This document shows, in pieces, positions 36,918 through 45,956 of a stretch of 64,000 bases of DNA. This DNA comes from Cellulosimicrobium protaetiae. GTDB taxonomy: Bacteria; Actinomycetota; Actinomycetes; Actinomycetales; Cellulomonadaceae. The stretch's first letter is position 1. Each line of letters starts with the position of its first letter. The notes under the pieces are model-generated. The model saw only the letters and a list, made by a program, of their open reading frames with translations, did no database searches and had not been told where the DNA came from. A program made the position numbers and the translations under genes. The stretch covers positions 3,410,001-3,474,000 of the forward strand of contig NZ_CP052757.1 of assembly GCF_009708005.2 (NCBI RefSeq), written 5' to 3'.

Positions 36918-37463
36918 GTGACGATCCCCACCGCGCCGCGCGACCCCGGCGAGCCGCCCCCGCGGCTCCCCCGCCACCTCCAGCCCGGGGACGGCTGGGT
37001 CGAGTGCGAGTGCGGGCGCCGGCACTGGGGCCTGTTCGGTGCGGCGGGGCTCCTGCTCGGGCGGCGCGACGGCGAGGGGCGGCTGACCGACGTCGTGCTG
37101 CAGCACCGCGCCCCGTGGTCCGACCAGGGCGGGACGTGGGGCGTGCCGGGCGGCGCCGTCGGACCGGACGAGACGCCCGCGCAGGGCGCGCTCCGCGAGG
37201 CCCGGGAGGAGGCGGGCGTCGAGCCCGGGCACGTGCGCGTCCTCGGCGAGCACGTGCTCGACCACGGTCCGTGGCGGTACACGACCGTGCTGGCCGAGGT
37301 GGCCGACGGCGCGACGTTCGAGCCGCGCGCGACCGACGCGGAGAGCGTCGAGGTGCGCTGGGTGCCGGTCGACGACGTCGCGTCCCTGGACCTGCTGCCC
37401 GCGTTCGCAGACGCCTGGCCCGGCCTGCGCGCGACTCTCGACCACGGCACGACCGGGGCCTGA
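36918..37463 (+). CDS. NUDIX hydrolase
   Basis: 181 aa. The complete Nudix box G-x5-E-x7-REAREEAG is present (GGAVGPDETPAQGALREAREEAGV, about 74-97). The N-terminal ECECGRRHWGLFGAAGLLL with a Cys-x-Cys-x4-His cluster is shared by an actinobacterial subgroup and may be structural. It hydrolyses a nucleoside diphosphate linked to another moiety; substrate unknown. GTG at 36918 follows CAGCAT by 6 nt. Confidence 0.92.
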   Translation: MTIPTAPRDPGEPPPRLPRHLQPGDGWVECECGRRHWGLFGAAGLLLGRRDGEGRLTDVVLQHRAPWSDQGGTWGVPGGAVGPDETPAQGALREAREEAGVEPGHVRVLGEHVLDHGPWRYTTVLAEVADGATFEPRATDAESVEVRWVPVDDVASLDLLPAFADAWPGLRATLDHGTTGA

Positions 37464-37495
37464 CGGCCCGCGCGCGCGGGACCTTCGTCACCGAT

Positions 37496-37531
37496 CGGCG
37501 CCTGACCGGTCCCGGGACCGGTCAGGCGCCG
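37496..37531. promoter_or_regulatory. 36-bp perfect palindrome upstream of the nar-associated regulator
   Basis: Arm CGGCGCCTGACCGGTCCC (37496-37513) is followed directly by its exact reverse complement (37514-37531) with no spacer. It ends 11 nt before the CACGAT -10-like box of the regulator gene, about where the -35 should be. It lies 32 nt past the NUDIX stop. It can act as a terminator or as an autoregulatory operator. Confidence 0.65.
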
Positions 37532-37554
37532 GTGGGCCGGGGCACGATGGCGTC

Positions 37555-38328
37555 GTGCCCGAGGACACGTCGACCACCTACCGCGCCCTCGCCTCCGCGA
37601 GCAGGCTGACGCTCCTGCACGCGCTGCAGGAGCGAGGGCCGATGACGCTCGCGGACCTCTCGCGCGAGGCCGCGCTGTGCCCGAGCGCGACCCGGGAGCA
37701 CCTTCAGCGGCTGACGGACGCGGGCTTCGTGCGTGGCGCGCCCGAGGTCCGCACGACGCGCGGGCGGCCCCGCATCTTCTACGAGGCGATCGTGGGCGAG
37801 CACCCCCCGCAGGACGACGGCGCGACGCGGCGCCTCGGGGAGTCGATCGTCCGGGCCGCGCTCGCGCGCGCGGTGCTCGGGTACGACGACGCCCAGGACG
37901 CCGCGGACGTCCACCCCGCGCAGGACCGGTGCGGCGACGACCCAGCCGGGGCCACCGGACCGTCCCGGCGTGGCCCCGGCGACCTCGCGGGACCGGCGCG
38001 CGCGGCGGGGCGCCGGCTCGTCGACGTGCTGCGGACCGCGGGCCAGGAGGCCCCCGAGCCCACTCCCGAGAACCAGCTCGCCGCGCTCGACGACCATCTG
38101 CACCAGCTCGGGCTCGACCCCGAGCTCGACCGCGGCACGATGCGCGTCCACCTCTACCGGTGCCCGTTCCTCGCGCTCGCCGCCGAGCGCGAGGAGGTGC
38201 TCTGCGCGGTGCACCTCGGACTGGTCCAGGGCGTGCTCGCGGGCATCGGCGGTCCGGTGCGCGCCGAACGGCTGCTGCCGTTCGTCGAGCCGCACCACTG
38301 CGTGCTGCAGCTCTCACGCGCGGGCTGA
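37555..38328 (+). CDS. HTH regulator with C-terminal cysteines (candidate Fe-S or redox sensor)
   Basis: 257 aa. An ArsR/DeoR-like winged HTH spans about 5-75 (ALASASRLTLLHALQERGPMTLADLSREA, TREHLQRLTDAGFV, TRGRPRIFYEA). After a variable middle, the C-terminal domain has YRCPFLALAAEREEVLCAVHLGLVQGVL and ends HHCVLQL, giving a Cys-x13-Cys spacing plus a distal His-His-Cys. This layout resembles SufR-type [Fe-S] regulators. It is divergent from nothing and lies directly upstream of narK-narGHJI, so it probably senses oxygen, nitrate-derived NO or iron-sulphur status for the island. The GTG at 37555 follows CACGAT by 6 nt. Confidence 0.82.
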   Translation: MPEDTSTTYRALASASRLTLLHALQERGPMTLADLSREAALCPSATREHLQRLTDAGFVRGAPEVRTTRGRPRIFYEAIVGEHPPQDDGATRRLGESIVRAALARAVLGYDDAQDAADVHPAQDRCGDDPAGATGPSRRGPGDLAGPARAAGRRLVDVLRTAGQEAPEPTPENQLAALDDHLHQLGLDPELDRGTMRVHLYRCPFLALAAEREEVLCAVHLGLVQGVLAGIGGPVRAERLLPFVEPHHCVLQLSRAG

Positions 38329-38448
38329 TTATTCACGGTCCCCGACCCGTCGCGCAGGCTCCCCCGCGCGCCATGCTGACGACGCACCGGGCAGAGCGCC
38401 CGGGGTCACGCCGACGACGGTGGTGACCTGCGACGACGGGAGGACGAG

Positions 38449-39795
38449 ATGACCGCCCCTGCCACGACCAGACCGCCGTCGCTCCTCAGCGCGGCCCGCA
38501 CGCCGTCGACCGTGGACCTGTCGACGTGGGACCCGGAGGACGAGTCCCGCTGGGACCGCCGGTTCGCGTGGCGCACGCTGTGGATCAGCACCTACAACCT
38601 CACGCTCGCGTTCTGCGCCTGGTACCTCGTGAGCGCGGTCGCCCCCCGGCTCAACGACGTCGGCTTCGACCTGACGACGGCACAGCTCTACTGGCTCACG
38701 GCCGTCCCGGGCCTGGCCGGCGGGCTGTTCCGCATGGTGTACATGTTCCTGCCGCCCGTCGTCGGCACCCGCACGCTCGTCGGCGGCACGGCGACGCTGA
38801 TCCTTCTTCCGATGCTCGGCTGGACGTTCGCGGTCCGCGACGCGAGCACGCCGTACTCGGTGCTCATGCTCCTCGCCGTCGCGGCGGGGATCGGCGGCGG
38901 CGCGTTCTCGGGGTTCATGCCCTCCACGAGCTACTTCTTCCCGAAGCGCATGGCGGGCACGGCCCTCGGGCTTCAGGCCGGGATCGGCAACTTCGGCGTG
39001 AGCCTCATCCAGTTCCTCACGCCGTGGGTCGTCGGCTTCGGCCTCCTCGGGACGGCGGTCCTCACGCCGCAGCAGACGGCGACGGGCAGCGACCTGTGGC
39101 TGCACAACGCGGGCCTGGTCCTCGTGCCCTGGACGGTGCTCGGCGCGGTGCTCGCCGGCGTGTACCTCCGCCGCGTCCCGGTGCAGGCGAACTTCCGCCA
39201 GCAGCTCGACATCTTCGGGAACAAGCACACGTGGATCATGACGGCCATCTACCTCATGACCTTCGGGGCGTTCAGCGGGTTCGCGGCGCAGCTCGGGCTG
39301 CTCATCGTCGCGCAGTACGGCAGCTTCGAGAACGCGCCCGACCCGCTGCGCTACGCGTTCCTCGGGCCGCTGCTGGGCTCGGCCGCGCGCGCCGGTTTCG
39401 GGCCGCTGTGCGACCGGTTCGGCGGGGCCGTGTGGACGCTCGTCGCGGGGATCGGCATGACGGTGTCGACGGTGTTCTCGCTGTTCTTCCTCGACCCGAC
39501 GGACGTCGGGCAGTTCGGCTGGTTCCTCGCGGGGATGCTCGCCGTCTTCACCTTCGCCGGGATCGGCAACGCGGGGACGTTCAAGCAGATGCCGATGATC
39601 TTCCCGCGCCGCCAGGCGGGCGGGGTGATCGGCTGGACGGCGTCGATCGCGGCGTTCGGCCCGTTCCTCGTCGGCATCGGCCTCTCGATGGTCCCCGCGC
39701 GGTCCTTCTTCATCGGCTGCGCCGTGTTCTTCGCGCTGTGCACGTGGCTCACGTGGCACTACTACGCCCGCCCGGGCGCACCGAACCCGTCCTGA
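38449..39795 (+). CDS. narK: Nitrate/nitrite transporter NarK
   Basis: 448 aa, MFS with 12 helices. A 40-residue acidic N-terminus precedes LWISTYNLTLAFCAWYLVSAV. The nitrate-signature regions are present: GLAGGLFRMVYMFLPP (with the substrate Arg) and GFMPSTSYFFPKRMAGTALGLQAGIGNFGVSL in the first half, IGNAGTFKQMPMIFPRRQAGGVIGWT in the second. It imports nitrate or exchanges nitrate for nitrite across the membrane. ATG with GGGAGG at 8 nt. First structural gene of the nar cluster. Confidence 0.95.
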   Translation: MTAPATTRPPSLLSAARTPSTVDLSTWDPEDESRWDRRFAWRTLWISTYNLTLAFCAWYLVSAVAPRLNDVGFDLTTAQLYWLTAVPGLAGGLFRMVYMFLPPVVGTRTLVGGTATLILLPMLGWTFAVRDASTPYSVLMLLAVAAGIGGGAFSGFMPSTSYFFPKRMAGTALGLQAGIGNFGVSLIQFLTPWVVGFGLLGTAVLTPQQTATGSDLWLHNAGLVLVPWTVLGAVLAGVYLRRVPVQANFRQQLDIFGNKHTWIMTAIYLMTFGAFSGFAAQLGLLIVAQYGSFENAPDPLRYAFLGPLLGSAARAGFGPLCDRFGGAVWTLVAGIGMTVSTVFSLFFLDPTDVGQFGWFLAGMLAVFTFAGIGNAGTFKQMPMIFPRRQAGGVIGWTASIAAFGPFLVGIGLSMVPARSFFIGCAVFFALCTWLTWHYYARPGAPNPS

Positions 39796-39853
39796 CCCGT
39801 ACCCCGTCGGGTCGGTCCCGCCCCCGGCCGACCCCCGATCCCGAGGAGCTGTC

Positions 39854-42800
39854 GTGCCCCCACTCGACGAGCGAACCCCCCGCGACCCGGCCGACGCCCT
39901 GCTGCGGCTGGGGAGCCGGCTCCGCCGCGGGCAGGTGTCGGAGGACCTGCGCCAGGTGTTCCTGACCGGCGGACGTCAGGGCGACGTGTTCTACCGCGAC
40001 CGCTGGTCCCACGACAAGGTCGTGCGCTCCACCCACGGCGTGAACTGCACCGGGTCCTGCTCCTGGAAGGTCTACGTCAAGGACGGCATCATCACCTGGG
40101 AGACCCAGCAGACCGACTACCCCTCCGTCGGCCCCGACTCCCCCGAGTACGAACCCCGCGGCTGCCCCCGCGGCGCCGCGTTCTCCTGGTACACCTACTC
40201 CCCCACCCGCGTGCGCTACCCCTACGTCCGCGCCACCCTGCTCGACCTGTACCGGCGCGCGAAGAGCACGGTCGGCGGCGACCCCGTGCTCGCGTGGGCG
40301 AAGGTCACGTCAGACCCGGAGTCGGCCCGCGCCTACAAGTCGGCCCGCGGCAAGGGCGGCCTCGTGCGCGCGACCTGGGACGAGGCCGCCGAGATCGTCG
40401 CCGCAGCCCACGTGCACACCATCAAGACCTACGGCCCCGACCGCGTCGCCGGGTTCTCCCCCATCCCCGCCATGTCCATGGTGTCGCACGGGGTGGGGTC
40501 ACGGTTCGTCCAGCTCCTGGGCGGGACCATGCTGTCGTTCTACGACTGGTACGCCGACCTCCCGGTCGCCTCCCCGCAGGTGTTCGGCGACCAGACCGAC
40601 GTGCCGGAGTCCGGGGACTGGTGGAACTCGACGTACTGCATCATGTGGGGCTCCAACGTCCCGGTCACCCGCACCCCCGACGCCCACTTCATGGCGGAGG
40701 CGCGGTACCGCGGCCAGAAGGTCGTGACCGTGTCGCCGGACTACGCGGACAACACCAAGTTCGCCGACGAGTGGCTCGCGCCCCATCCCGGCACCGACGG
40801 CGCCCTCGCCCAGGCGATGGGCCACGTCATCCTCACCGAGTTCCACGTGCGCGACCGCGCAGCCCGGTTCCTCGACTACATGGCGCAATACACCGACGCC
40901 CCGTACCTCGTGACCCTCGAGCCGCGCGGGGACGCGTACGTGCCCGGGCGGTTCCTCACGGCGGACCGGCTCGCGGGCACCCCCGCGGCCGACCAGGCCG
41001 GTGCCCCGAACGCGGCCTCCAAGACCGTGATCCTGTCCCGCGAGGGCGACGTCGTCGTCCCCAACGGGTCGCTCGGGCACCGCTACGGCGACCCCGGTCG
41101 CTGGAACCTCGACCTCGAGGGCGTCGAGCCGGCGCTGTCGGTCGCGGACCTGTCGGGCGGCGCGTCGGGCGATCCGGTCGCCGTCGACCTCCCGCGCTTC
41201 GACCTCGCCCCCGAGGAGGGCGCCGAGCACCAGGGCGGCGCGGGCGCCGTCCGGCGCGGCGTGCCGACGCACCGCGTGGGCGAGCACCTGGTGACGACGG
41301 TCTACGACCTCCTGCTCGCGCAGTACGGCGTCGACCGCCCCGACCTCGACCTGCCGGGCGAGTGGCCGACGGGCTACGACGACCCTGCGACGCCGGGCAC
41401 CCCGGCGTGGCAGGAGGAGATCACCGGCGTCCCCGCCGTCGCCGCGGCGCGCATCGGGCGCGAGTTCGCGCAGAACGCGCTCGACTCCGGCGGCCGGTCG
41501 ATGATCATCATGGGCGCCGGGACCAACCACTGGTTCCACTCCGACACGATCTACCGCACGTTCCTCGCCCTCGTGACCATGACCGGCTGCCAGGGCGTGA
41601 ACGGCGGCGGCTGGGCGCACTACGTCGGGCAGGAGAAGGTCCGCCCGATCACGGGCTTCCAGCAGTACGCCAACGCGCTCGACTGGGTCCGCCCTCCTCG
41701 CCTCATGATCAGCACGGCGTTCTGGTACCTCGCGACGGACCAGTGGCGCTACGACGGCCTGCCCGCGGACGCGCTCGCGTCCTCGCTGGCACCCGGGAAG
41801 CTCGCGGGCCGTACGACGGCGGACACGCTGGTGGAGTCCGTCCGTCGCGGCTGGACGCCGAGCTACCCGACGTTCGACCGCAACCCTCTCGACCTGGTGG
41901 ACGAGGCGGAGGCGGCGGGCACGGACCCGGTGCGCCACGTCGTCGACCAGCTCTCCTCGGGCGAGCTCGACTACGCGTGCGCCGACCCCGACGACCCGGC
42001 GAACTTCCCGCGCGTCCTCACCGTCTGGCGCGCGAACCTGCTCGGGTCGTCGGGCAAGGGCAACGAGTACTTCCTCAAGCACCTGCTGGGGACCGACGCC
42101 GCGGTGCGCGCCCCCGAGTCCGGGCCGGACCGCCGCCCGCGGGACATCGCGTGGCACGACGAGGCGCCCCGGGGGAAGCTCGACCTGCTCGTCACCGCCG
42201 ACTTCCGGATGACGTCGACGACGCTGTTCTCCGACGTCGTGCTGCCGGCCGCGACCTGGTACGAGAAGCACGACCTGTCCTCGACGGACATGCACCCGTT
42301 CGTGCACTCGTTCAACCCGGCGATCAGTCCCCCGTGGCAGACACGCACGGACTTCGACATCTTCCACACGATCGCCCGGCGCATCTCCGAGCTGTCGGTG
42401 ACGCACCTGGGCGTGCGCAAGGACGTCGTGGCCGTCCCCCTCGCGCACGACACCCCGGACGCCATGGCCACGCCCCACGGCGAGGTCCTGCCGCAGGGCG
42501 AGCTCGTGCCCGGGGTGACCATGTCCAAGCTCGTCGTCGTCGAGCGCGACTACCCGGCGTTCGCCGACCGGCTCGCCGCCCTGGGCCCGCTCACCCAGAA
42601 GGTGGGCATGGTCACCAAGGGGGTCGCGTTCGACCCGACGCCGGAGGTCGAGCGGCTCGCCGTCGCGAACGGCGTCGTCGCCGGCGGACCGACGGCGGGA
42701 CGTCCGCGCCTGGACCGGGACACCCACGTGTGCGAGATGATCCTCGCGCTCTCGGGGACGACGAACGGGCGGCTCGCGGTGCAGGGGTTCGAGGACCTGG

Positions 42801-43606
42801 AGCGTCGTACGGGACAGCGCCTGGCCGACCTCGCGCGGGACGAGCAGGGCAAGCGCATCACGTTCCCGGACGTGCAGTCGCGCCCGACGGCGGTCATCAC
42901 CTCTCCCGAGTGGTCCGGCTCCGAGCACGGCGGGCGGCGCTACAGCGCCTTCGTCATCAACGTCGAGCGGCTCAAGCCGTGGCACACGCTCACCGGCCGT
43001 CAGCACTTCTTCCTCGACCACGACTGGATGACCGAGCTCGGCGAGCAGCTCCCGGTCTACCGGCCGCCGCTCGACATGCACCGCCTGTTCGGCGACTCGC
43101 GCGTCGGCGACACGTCCCCCACGGGGGCGCAGGGGTCCGAGGGCTACGCGGAGGTCGCCGTGCGCTACCTGACCCCGCACTCGAAGTGGTCGATCCACTC
43201 CGAGTACCAGGACAACCTCTTCATGCTGTCGCTCTCGCGCGGCGGCCCCACGATCTGGATGAGCCCGCAGGACGCGGAGAAGATCGGCGTCGCGGACAAC
43301 GACTGGATCGAGTCCTACAACCGCAACGGGGTCGTGGTCGCACGGGCCGTCGTCTCGCACCGCATGCCCGAGGGCACGGTCTTCATGTACCACGCGAAGG
43401 ACCGGACCGTGGACGTGCCGCGGTCGGAGACGTCCGGTCTGCGAGGTGGCATCCACAACTCCCTGACGCGCGTGCTGCTCAAGCCCACCCACCTCATCGG
43501 CGGCTACGCGCAGCTCTCGTACGGCTTCAACTACATCGGCCCGACGGGCAACCAGCGTGACGAGGTCACGGTGATCCGTCGTCGTTCTCAGGAGGTGACC
43601 TACTGA
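39854..43606 (+). CDS. narG: Respiratory nitrate reductase alpha subunit
   Basis: 1250 aa, full length. The FS0 cluster region THGVNCTGSCSWKVYVKDGIITWE carries the His/Cys-x3-Cys ligands, with the later Cys in EPRGCPRG. WSNSTYCIMWGSNVPVTRTPDAHF-type sequence and the molybdopterin-guanine-dinucleotide binding domains follow, including VLPAATWYEKHDLSSTDMHPF. The catalytic cytoplasmic subunit reduces nitrate to nitrite using quinol electrons relayed by NarI and NarH. No Tat signal is apparent. GTG start with GAGGAG upstream. Codon third positions shift from C-ending to mixed G/C along the gene. Confidence 0.98.
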   Translation: MPPLDERTPRDPADALLRLGSRLRRGQVSEDLRQVFLTGGRQGDVFYRDRWSHDKVVRSTHGVNCTGSCSWKVYVKDGIITWETQQTDYPSVGPDSPEYEPRGCPRGAAFSWYTYSPTRVRYPYVRATLLDLYRRAKSTVGGDPVLAWAKVTSDPESARAYKSARGKGGLVRATWDEAAEIVAAAHVHTIKTYGPDRVAGFSPIPAMSMVSHGVGSRFVQLLGGTMLSFYDWYADLPVASPQVFGDQTDVPESGDWWNSTYCIMWGSNVPVTRTPDAHFMAEARYRGQKVVTVSPDYADNTKFADEWLAPHPGTDGALAQAMGHVILTEFHVRDRAARFLDYMAQYTDAPYLVTLEPRGDAYVPGRFLTADRLAGTPAADQAGAPNAASKTVILSREGDVVVPNGSLGHRYGDPGRWNLDLEGVEPALSVADLSGGASGDPVAVDLPRFDLAPEEGAEHQGGAGAVRRGVPTHRVGEHLVTTVYDLLLAQYGVDRPDLDLPGEWPTGYDDPATPGTPAWQEEITGVPAVAAARIGREFAQNALDSGGRSMIIMGAGTNHWFHSDTIYRTFLALVTMTGCQGVNGGGWAHYVGQEKVRPITGFQQYANALDWVRPPRLMISTAFWYLATDQWRYDGLPADALASSLAPGKLAGRTTADTLVESVRRGWTPSYPTFDRNPLDLVDEAEAAGTDPVRHVVDQLSSGELDYACADPDDPANFPRVLTVWRANLLGSSGKGNEYFLKHLLGTDAAVRAPESGPDRRPRDIAWHDEAPRGKLDLLVTADFRMTSTTLFSDVVLPAATWYEKHDLSSTDMHPFVHSFNPAISPPWQTRTDFDIFHTIARRISELSVTHLGVRKDVVAVPLAHDTPDAMATPHGEVLPQGELVPGVTMSKLVVVERDYPAFADRLAALGPLTQKVGMVTKGVAFDPTPEVERLAVANGVVAGGPTAGRPRLDRDTHVCEMILALSGTTNGRLAVQGFEDLERRTGQRLADLARDEQGKRITFPDVQSRPTAVITSPEWSGSEHGGRRYSAFVINVERLKPWHTLTGRQHFFLDHDWMTELGEQLPVYRPPLDMHRLFGDSRVGDTSPTGAQGSEGYAEVAVRYLTPHSKWSIHSEYQDNLFMLSLSRGGPTIWMSPQDAEKIGVADNDWIESYNRNGVVVARAVVSHRMPEGTVFMYHAKDRTVDVPRSETSGLRGGIHNSLTRVLLKPTHLIGGYAQLSYGFNYIGPTGNQRDEVTVIRRRSQEVTY

Positions 43607-45252
43607 TGAAGGTCATGGCGCAGATGTCGATGGTGATGAACCTGGACAAGTGCATCGGGTGTCACACGTGCTCGGTCACGTGCAAGCAGGCCTGGACCAA
43701 CCGCACCGGGGTCGAGTACGTGTGGTTCAACAACGTCGAGACCCGCCCCGGCCTGGGGTACCCCCGCACCTACCAGGACCAGGACCGCTGGCAGGGCGGG
43801 TGGGTGCGCACCAAGAAGGGCAAGCTCAAGCTCCGCGCCGGGGGCAGGTTGAAGAAGCTCGCCACGATCTTCTCCAACCCCGTCCTGCCCTCGATCCACG
43901 ACTACTACGAACCGTGGACGTACGAGTACGACATGCTGCTCTCGGCCCCCCAAGGAGCGCACACCCCGGTCGCGCGGCCCAAGTCGCTGCTGACGGGCAA
44001 GGACATGAACATCTCCTGGTCGGCGAACTGGGACGACGACCTCGCCGGGTCCACCGCGACCATGGACCAGGACCCGATCCTGCAACACATGTCCGAGCAC
44101 GTCGCGACCGAGCTCGACAAGACGTTCATGTTCTACCTGCCCCGCATCTGCGAGCACTGCCTCAACCCCGCCTGCGTCGCGTCCTGCCCCTCGGGGGCCA
44201 TGTACAAGCGGGCCGAGGACGGCATCGTCCTCGTCGACCAGGACGCCTGCCGCGGGTGGCGCATGTGCGTCACCGGCTGCCCCTACAAGAAGGTCTACTT
44301 CAACCACAAGACCGGCAAGGCCGAGAAGTGCACCCTGTGCTACCCCCGCCTCGAGGTCGGCCTGCCCACCGTGTGCTCCGAGACGTGCGTGGGACGCCTG
44401 CGCTACCTCGGCCTCGTCCTGTACGACGCCGACCAGGTCACCCAAGCCGCCGCCGTCGAGGACGAGCACGACCTCCTCGCCTCCCAGCGCGCCGTCTTCC
44501 TCGACCCGAACGACCCCGCCGTGATCGCCGCCGCCCGACAAGAGGGCATCCCCGAGGACTGGATCACCGCCGCCCAGAACTCCCCCATCTGGGACCTCAT
44601 CAGCCGGTACGAGATCGCCCTGCCGCTGCACCCCGAGTACCGCACCCTGCCCATGGTCTGGTACATCCCACCCCTGTCCCCCGTCGTCGACGTCGTCACC
44701 GCCTCCGGCAACGACGGCGAAGACGGACGCACCCTGTTCGCCGCCATCTCCCAGCTGCGCATCCCCCTGGAGTACCTCGCCGGACTGTTCACCGCGGGCG
44801 ACACCGCCCCCGTCGAACGCGTCCTACGCCGCCTCGCCGCCATGCGCTCCTACATGCGCGACCTCAACCTCGACCGCGAACCCGACGAACAGACCGCCGC
44901 CGCCGTCGGCATGACCGGCACCCAGATCCAGGACATGTACCGCCTGCTGGCCATCGCCAAGTACGAAGACCGCTACGTCATCCCCACCGCCCACACCGAG
45001 ATCGCCCGCGAGCTCGACGAGCTCTCCTGCTCCCTCGACTACGACGGCGGCCCCGGCATGGGCGGCGCGGGGCCGACGACGGGCGAGTCGTTCCACGCGG
45101 TCGGCGCGCAGGAGCGCGCCACGAGCCCGTACACGCCGTCCACGTCGGGCCGGGTCAACCTGCTCAACTGGGACGGCGACGGGACCCCGGGCGGGCTGTT
45201 CCCACCGTCGCGACCCACGGGCCGCCCCGATCCCGCGGGGGGTGCGGCATGA
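43606..45252 (+). CDS. narH: Respiratory nitrate reductase beta subunit
   Basis: 548 aa. Four cysteine groups for three [4Fe-4S] and one [3Fe-4S]: CIGCHTCSVTCKQ, CEHCLNPACVASC, CRGWRMCVTGC (Trp replacing a Cys, typical of NarH) and CTLCYPRLEVGLPTVCSETC. It carries electrons from NarI hemes to NarG. The ATG overlaps the narG stop by one base (TGATG). Codon use changes sharply near 45060, from almost only GCC/ACC/CCC to GCG/ACG/CCG. Confidence 0.98.
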   Translation: MKVMAQMSMVMNLDKCIGCHTCSVTCKQAWTNRTGVEYVWFNNVETRPGLGYPRTYQDQDRWQGGWVRTKKGKLKLRAGGRLKKLATIFSNPVLPSIHDYYEPWTYEYDMLLSAPQGAHTPVARPKSLLTGKDMNISWSANWDDDLAGSTATMDQDPILQHMSEHVATELDKTFMFYLPRICEHCLNPACVASCPSGAMYKRAEDGIVLVDQDACRGWRMCVTGCPYKKVYFNHKTGKAEKCTLCYPRLEVGLPTVCSETCVGRLRYLGLVLYDADQVTQAAAVEDEHDLLASQRAVFLDPNDPAVIAAARQEGIPEDWITAAQNSPIWDLISRYEIALPLHPEYRTLPMVWYIPPLSPVVDVVTASGNDGEDGRTLFAAISQLRIPLEYLAGLFTAGDTAPVERVLRRLAAMRSYMRDLNLDREPDEQTAAAVGMTGTQIQDMYRLLAIAKYEDRYVIPTAHTEIARELDELSCSLDYDGGPGMGGAGPTTGESFHAVGAQERATSPYTPSTSGRVNLLNWDGDGTPGGLFPPSRPTGRPDPAGGAA

Positions 45253-45956
45253 GGCGCGCGGCCCGGTCCCGGCCGGCGTCCTCGACGAGCGGCGCGTCGC
45301 CCGGCCCCCTGCCGGACGACCAGCGCCGCGCCGCGCACACGGTGATCTCGCTCCTGCTCGACTACCCCACCGCGGAGACCGCCGCCCACCGGGCGGACGT
45401 CGAGGACGTCGTCGCCGGGCTGCCCCCGGACGTGCGGCGGCCGCTGCGCGCGTTCCTCGACGCCACGGTGTCCGTGCCCCTCCGTGAGCTCCAGGCCGCC
45501 TACGTCGCGACGTTCGACCTCAAGCGCCGGTGCTCGCTCTACCTGTCGTACTACGCGGCCGGGGACACCCGGAAGCGCGGCGCCGCCCTCGTCACGTTCG
45601 TCGAGGCGTTCCGCGCCGCCGGCTGGGAGACGGACGGTTCGGAGCTGCCCGACCACCTGCCCACGGTGCTCGAGCTCTCCGCCCGCACCGACGGCGAGAT
45701 CGCTGGGATGGTGCTCGACGCGCACCGCGACGGCATCGAGGTGCTGCGGGCCGCGCTGGAGACCCTGCGCAGCCCGTACGCGCACGTGGTCGGCGCGCTC
45801 GTCGCGACGCTGCCGACGATGCAGTCCGAGACGGCCGCGCGCTTCCGCGACCTCGTCTCCGCGGGACCGCCCACCGAGCTCGTCGGCCTGAGCGACCCTT
45901 CCCACCTCACGCCCTTCGCCACGATCCCGAGCCTGACCGAGGAGACCCGACGATGA
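45249..45956 (+). CDS. narJ: Nitrate reductase molybdenum cofactor assembly chaperone
   Basis: 235 aa, TorD/NarJ family, all-helical. LPPDVRRPLRAFLDATVSVPLRELQAAYVATFDLKRRCSLYLSYYAAGDTRKRG matches the conserved core. It binds apo-NarG and assists cofactor insertion before membrane attachment; it is not part of the final enzyme. The first 25 residues are a basic/Ser-rich extension. ATG overlaps the narH stop (ATGA), and its stop overlaps narI likewise. Confidence 0.95.
   Translation: MRRAARSRPASSTSGASPGPLPDDQRRAAHTVISLLLDYPTAETAAHRADVEDVVAGLPPDVRRPLRAFLDATVSVPLRELQAAYVATFDLKRRCSLYLSYYAAGDTRKRGAALVTFVEAFRAAGWETDGSELPDHLPTVLELSARTDGEIAGMVLDAHRDGIEVLRAALETLRSPYAHVVGALVATLPTMQSETAARFRDLVSAGPPTELVGLSDPSHLTPFATIPSLTEETRR

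Noticed and set aside
40294-43560. A 1088-codon open frame on plus inside narG
   Set aside because: It is the +2 shadow of narG: Arg/Pro/Gly/Ala-rich, no domain, and follows from the very high GC content.
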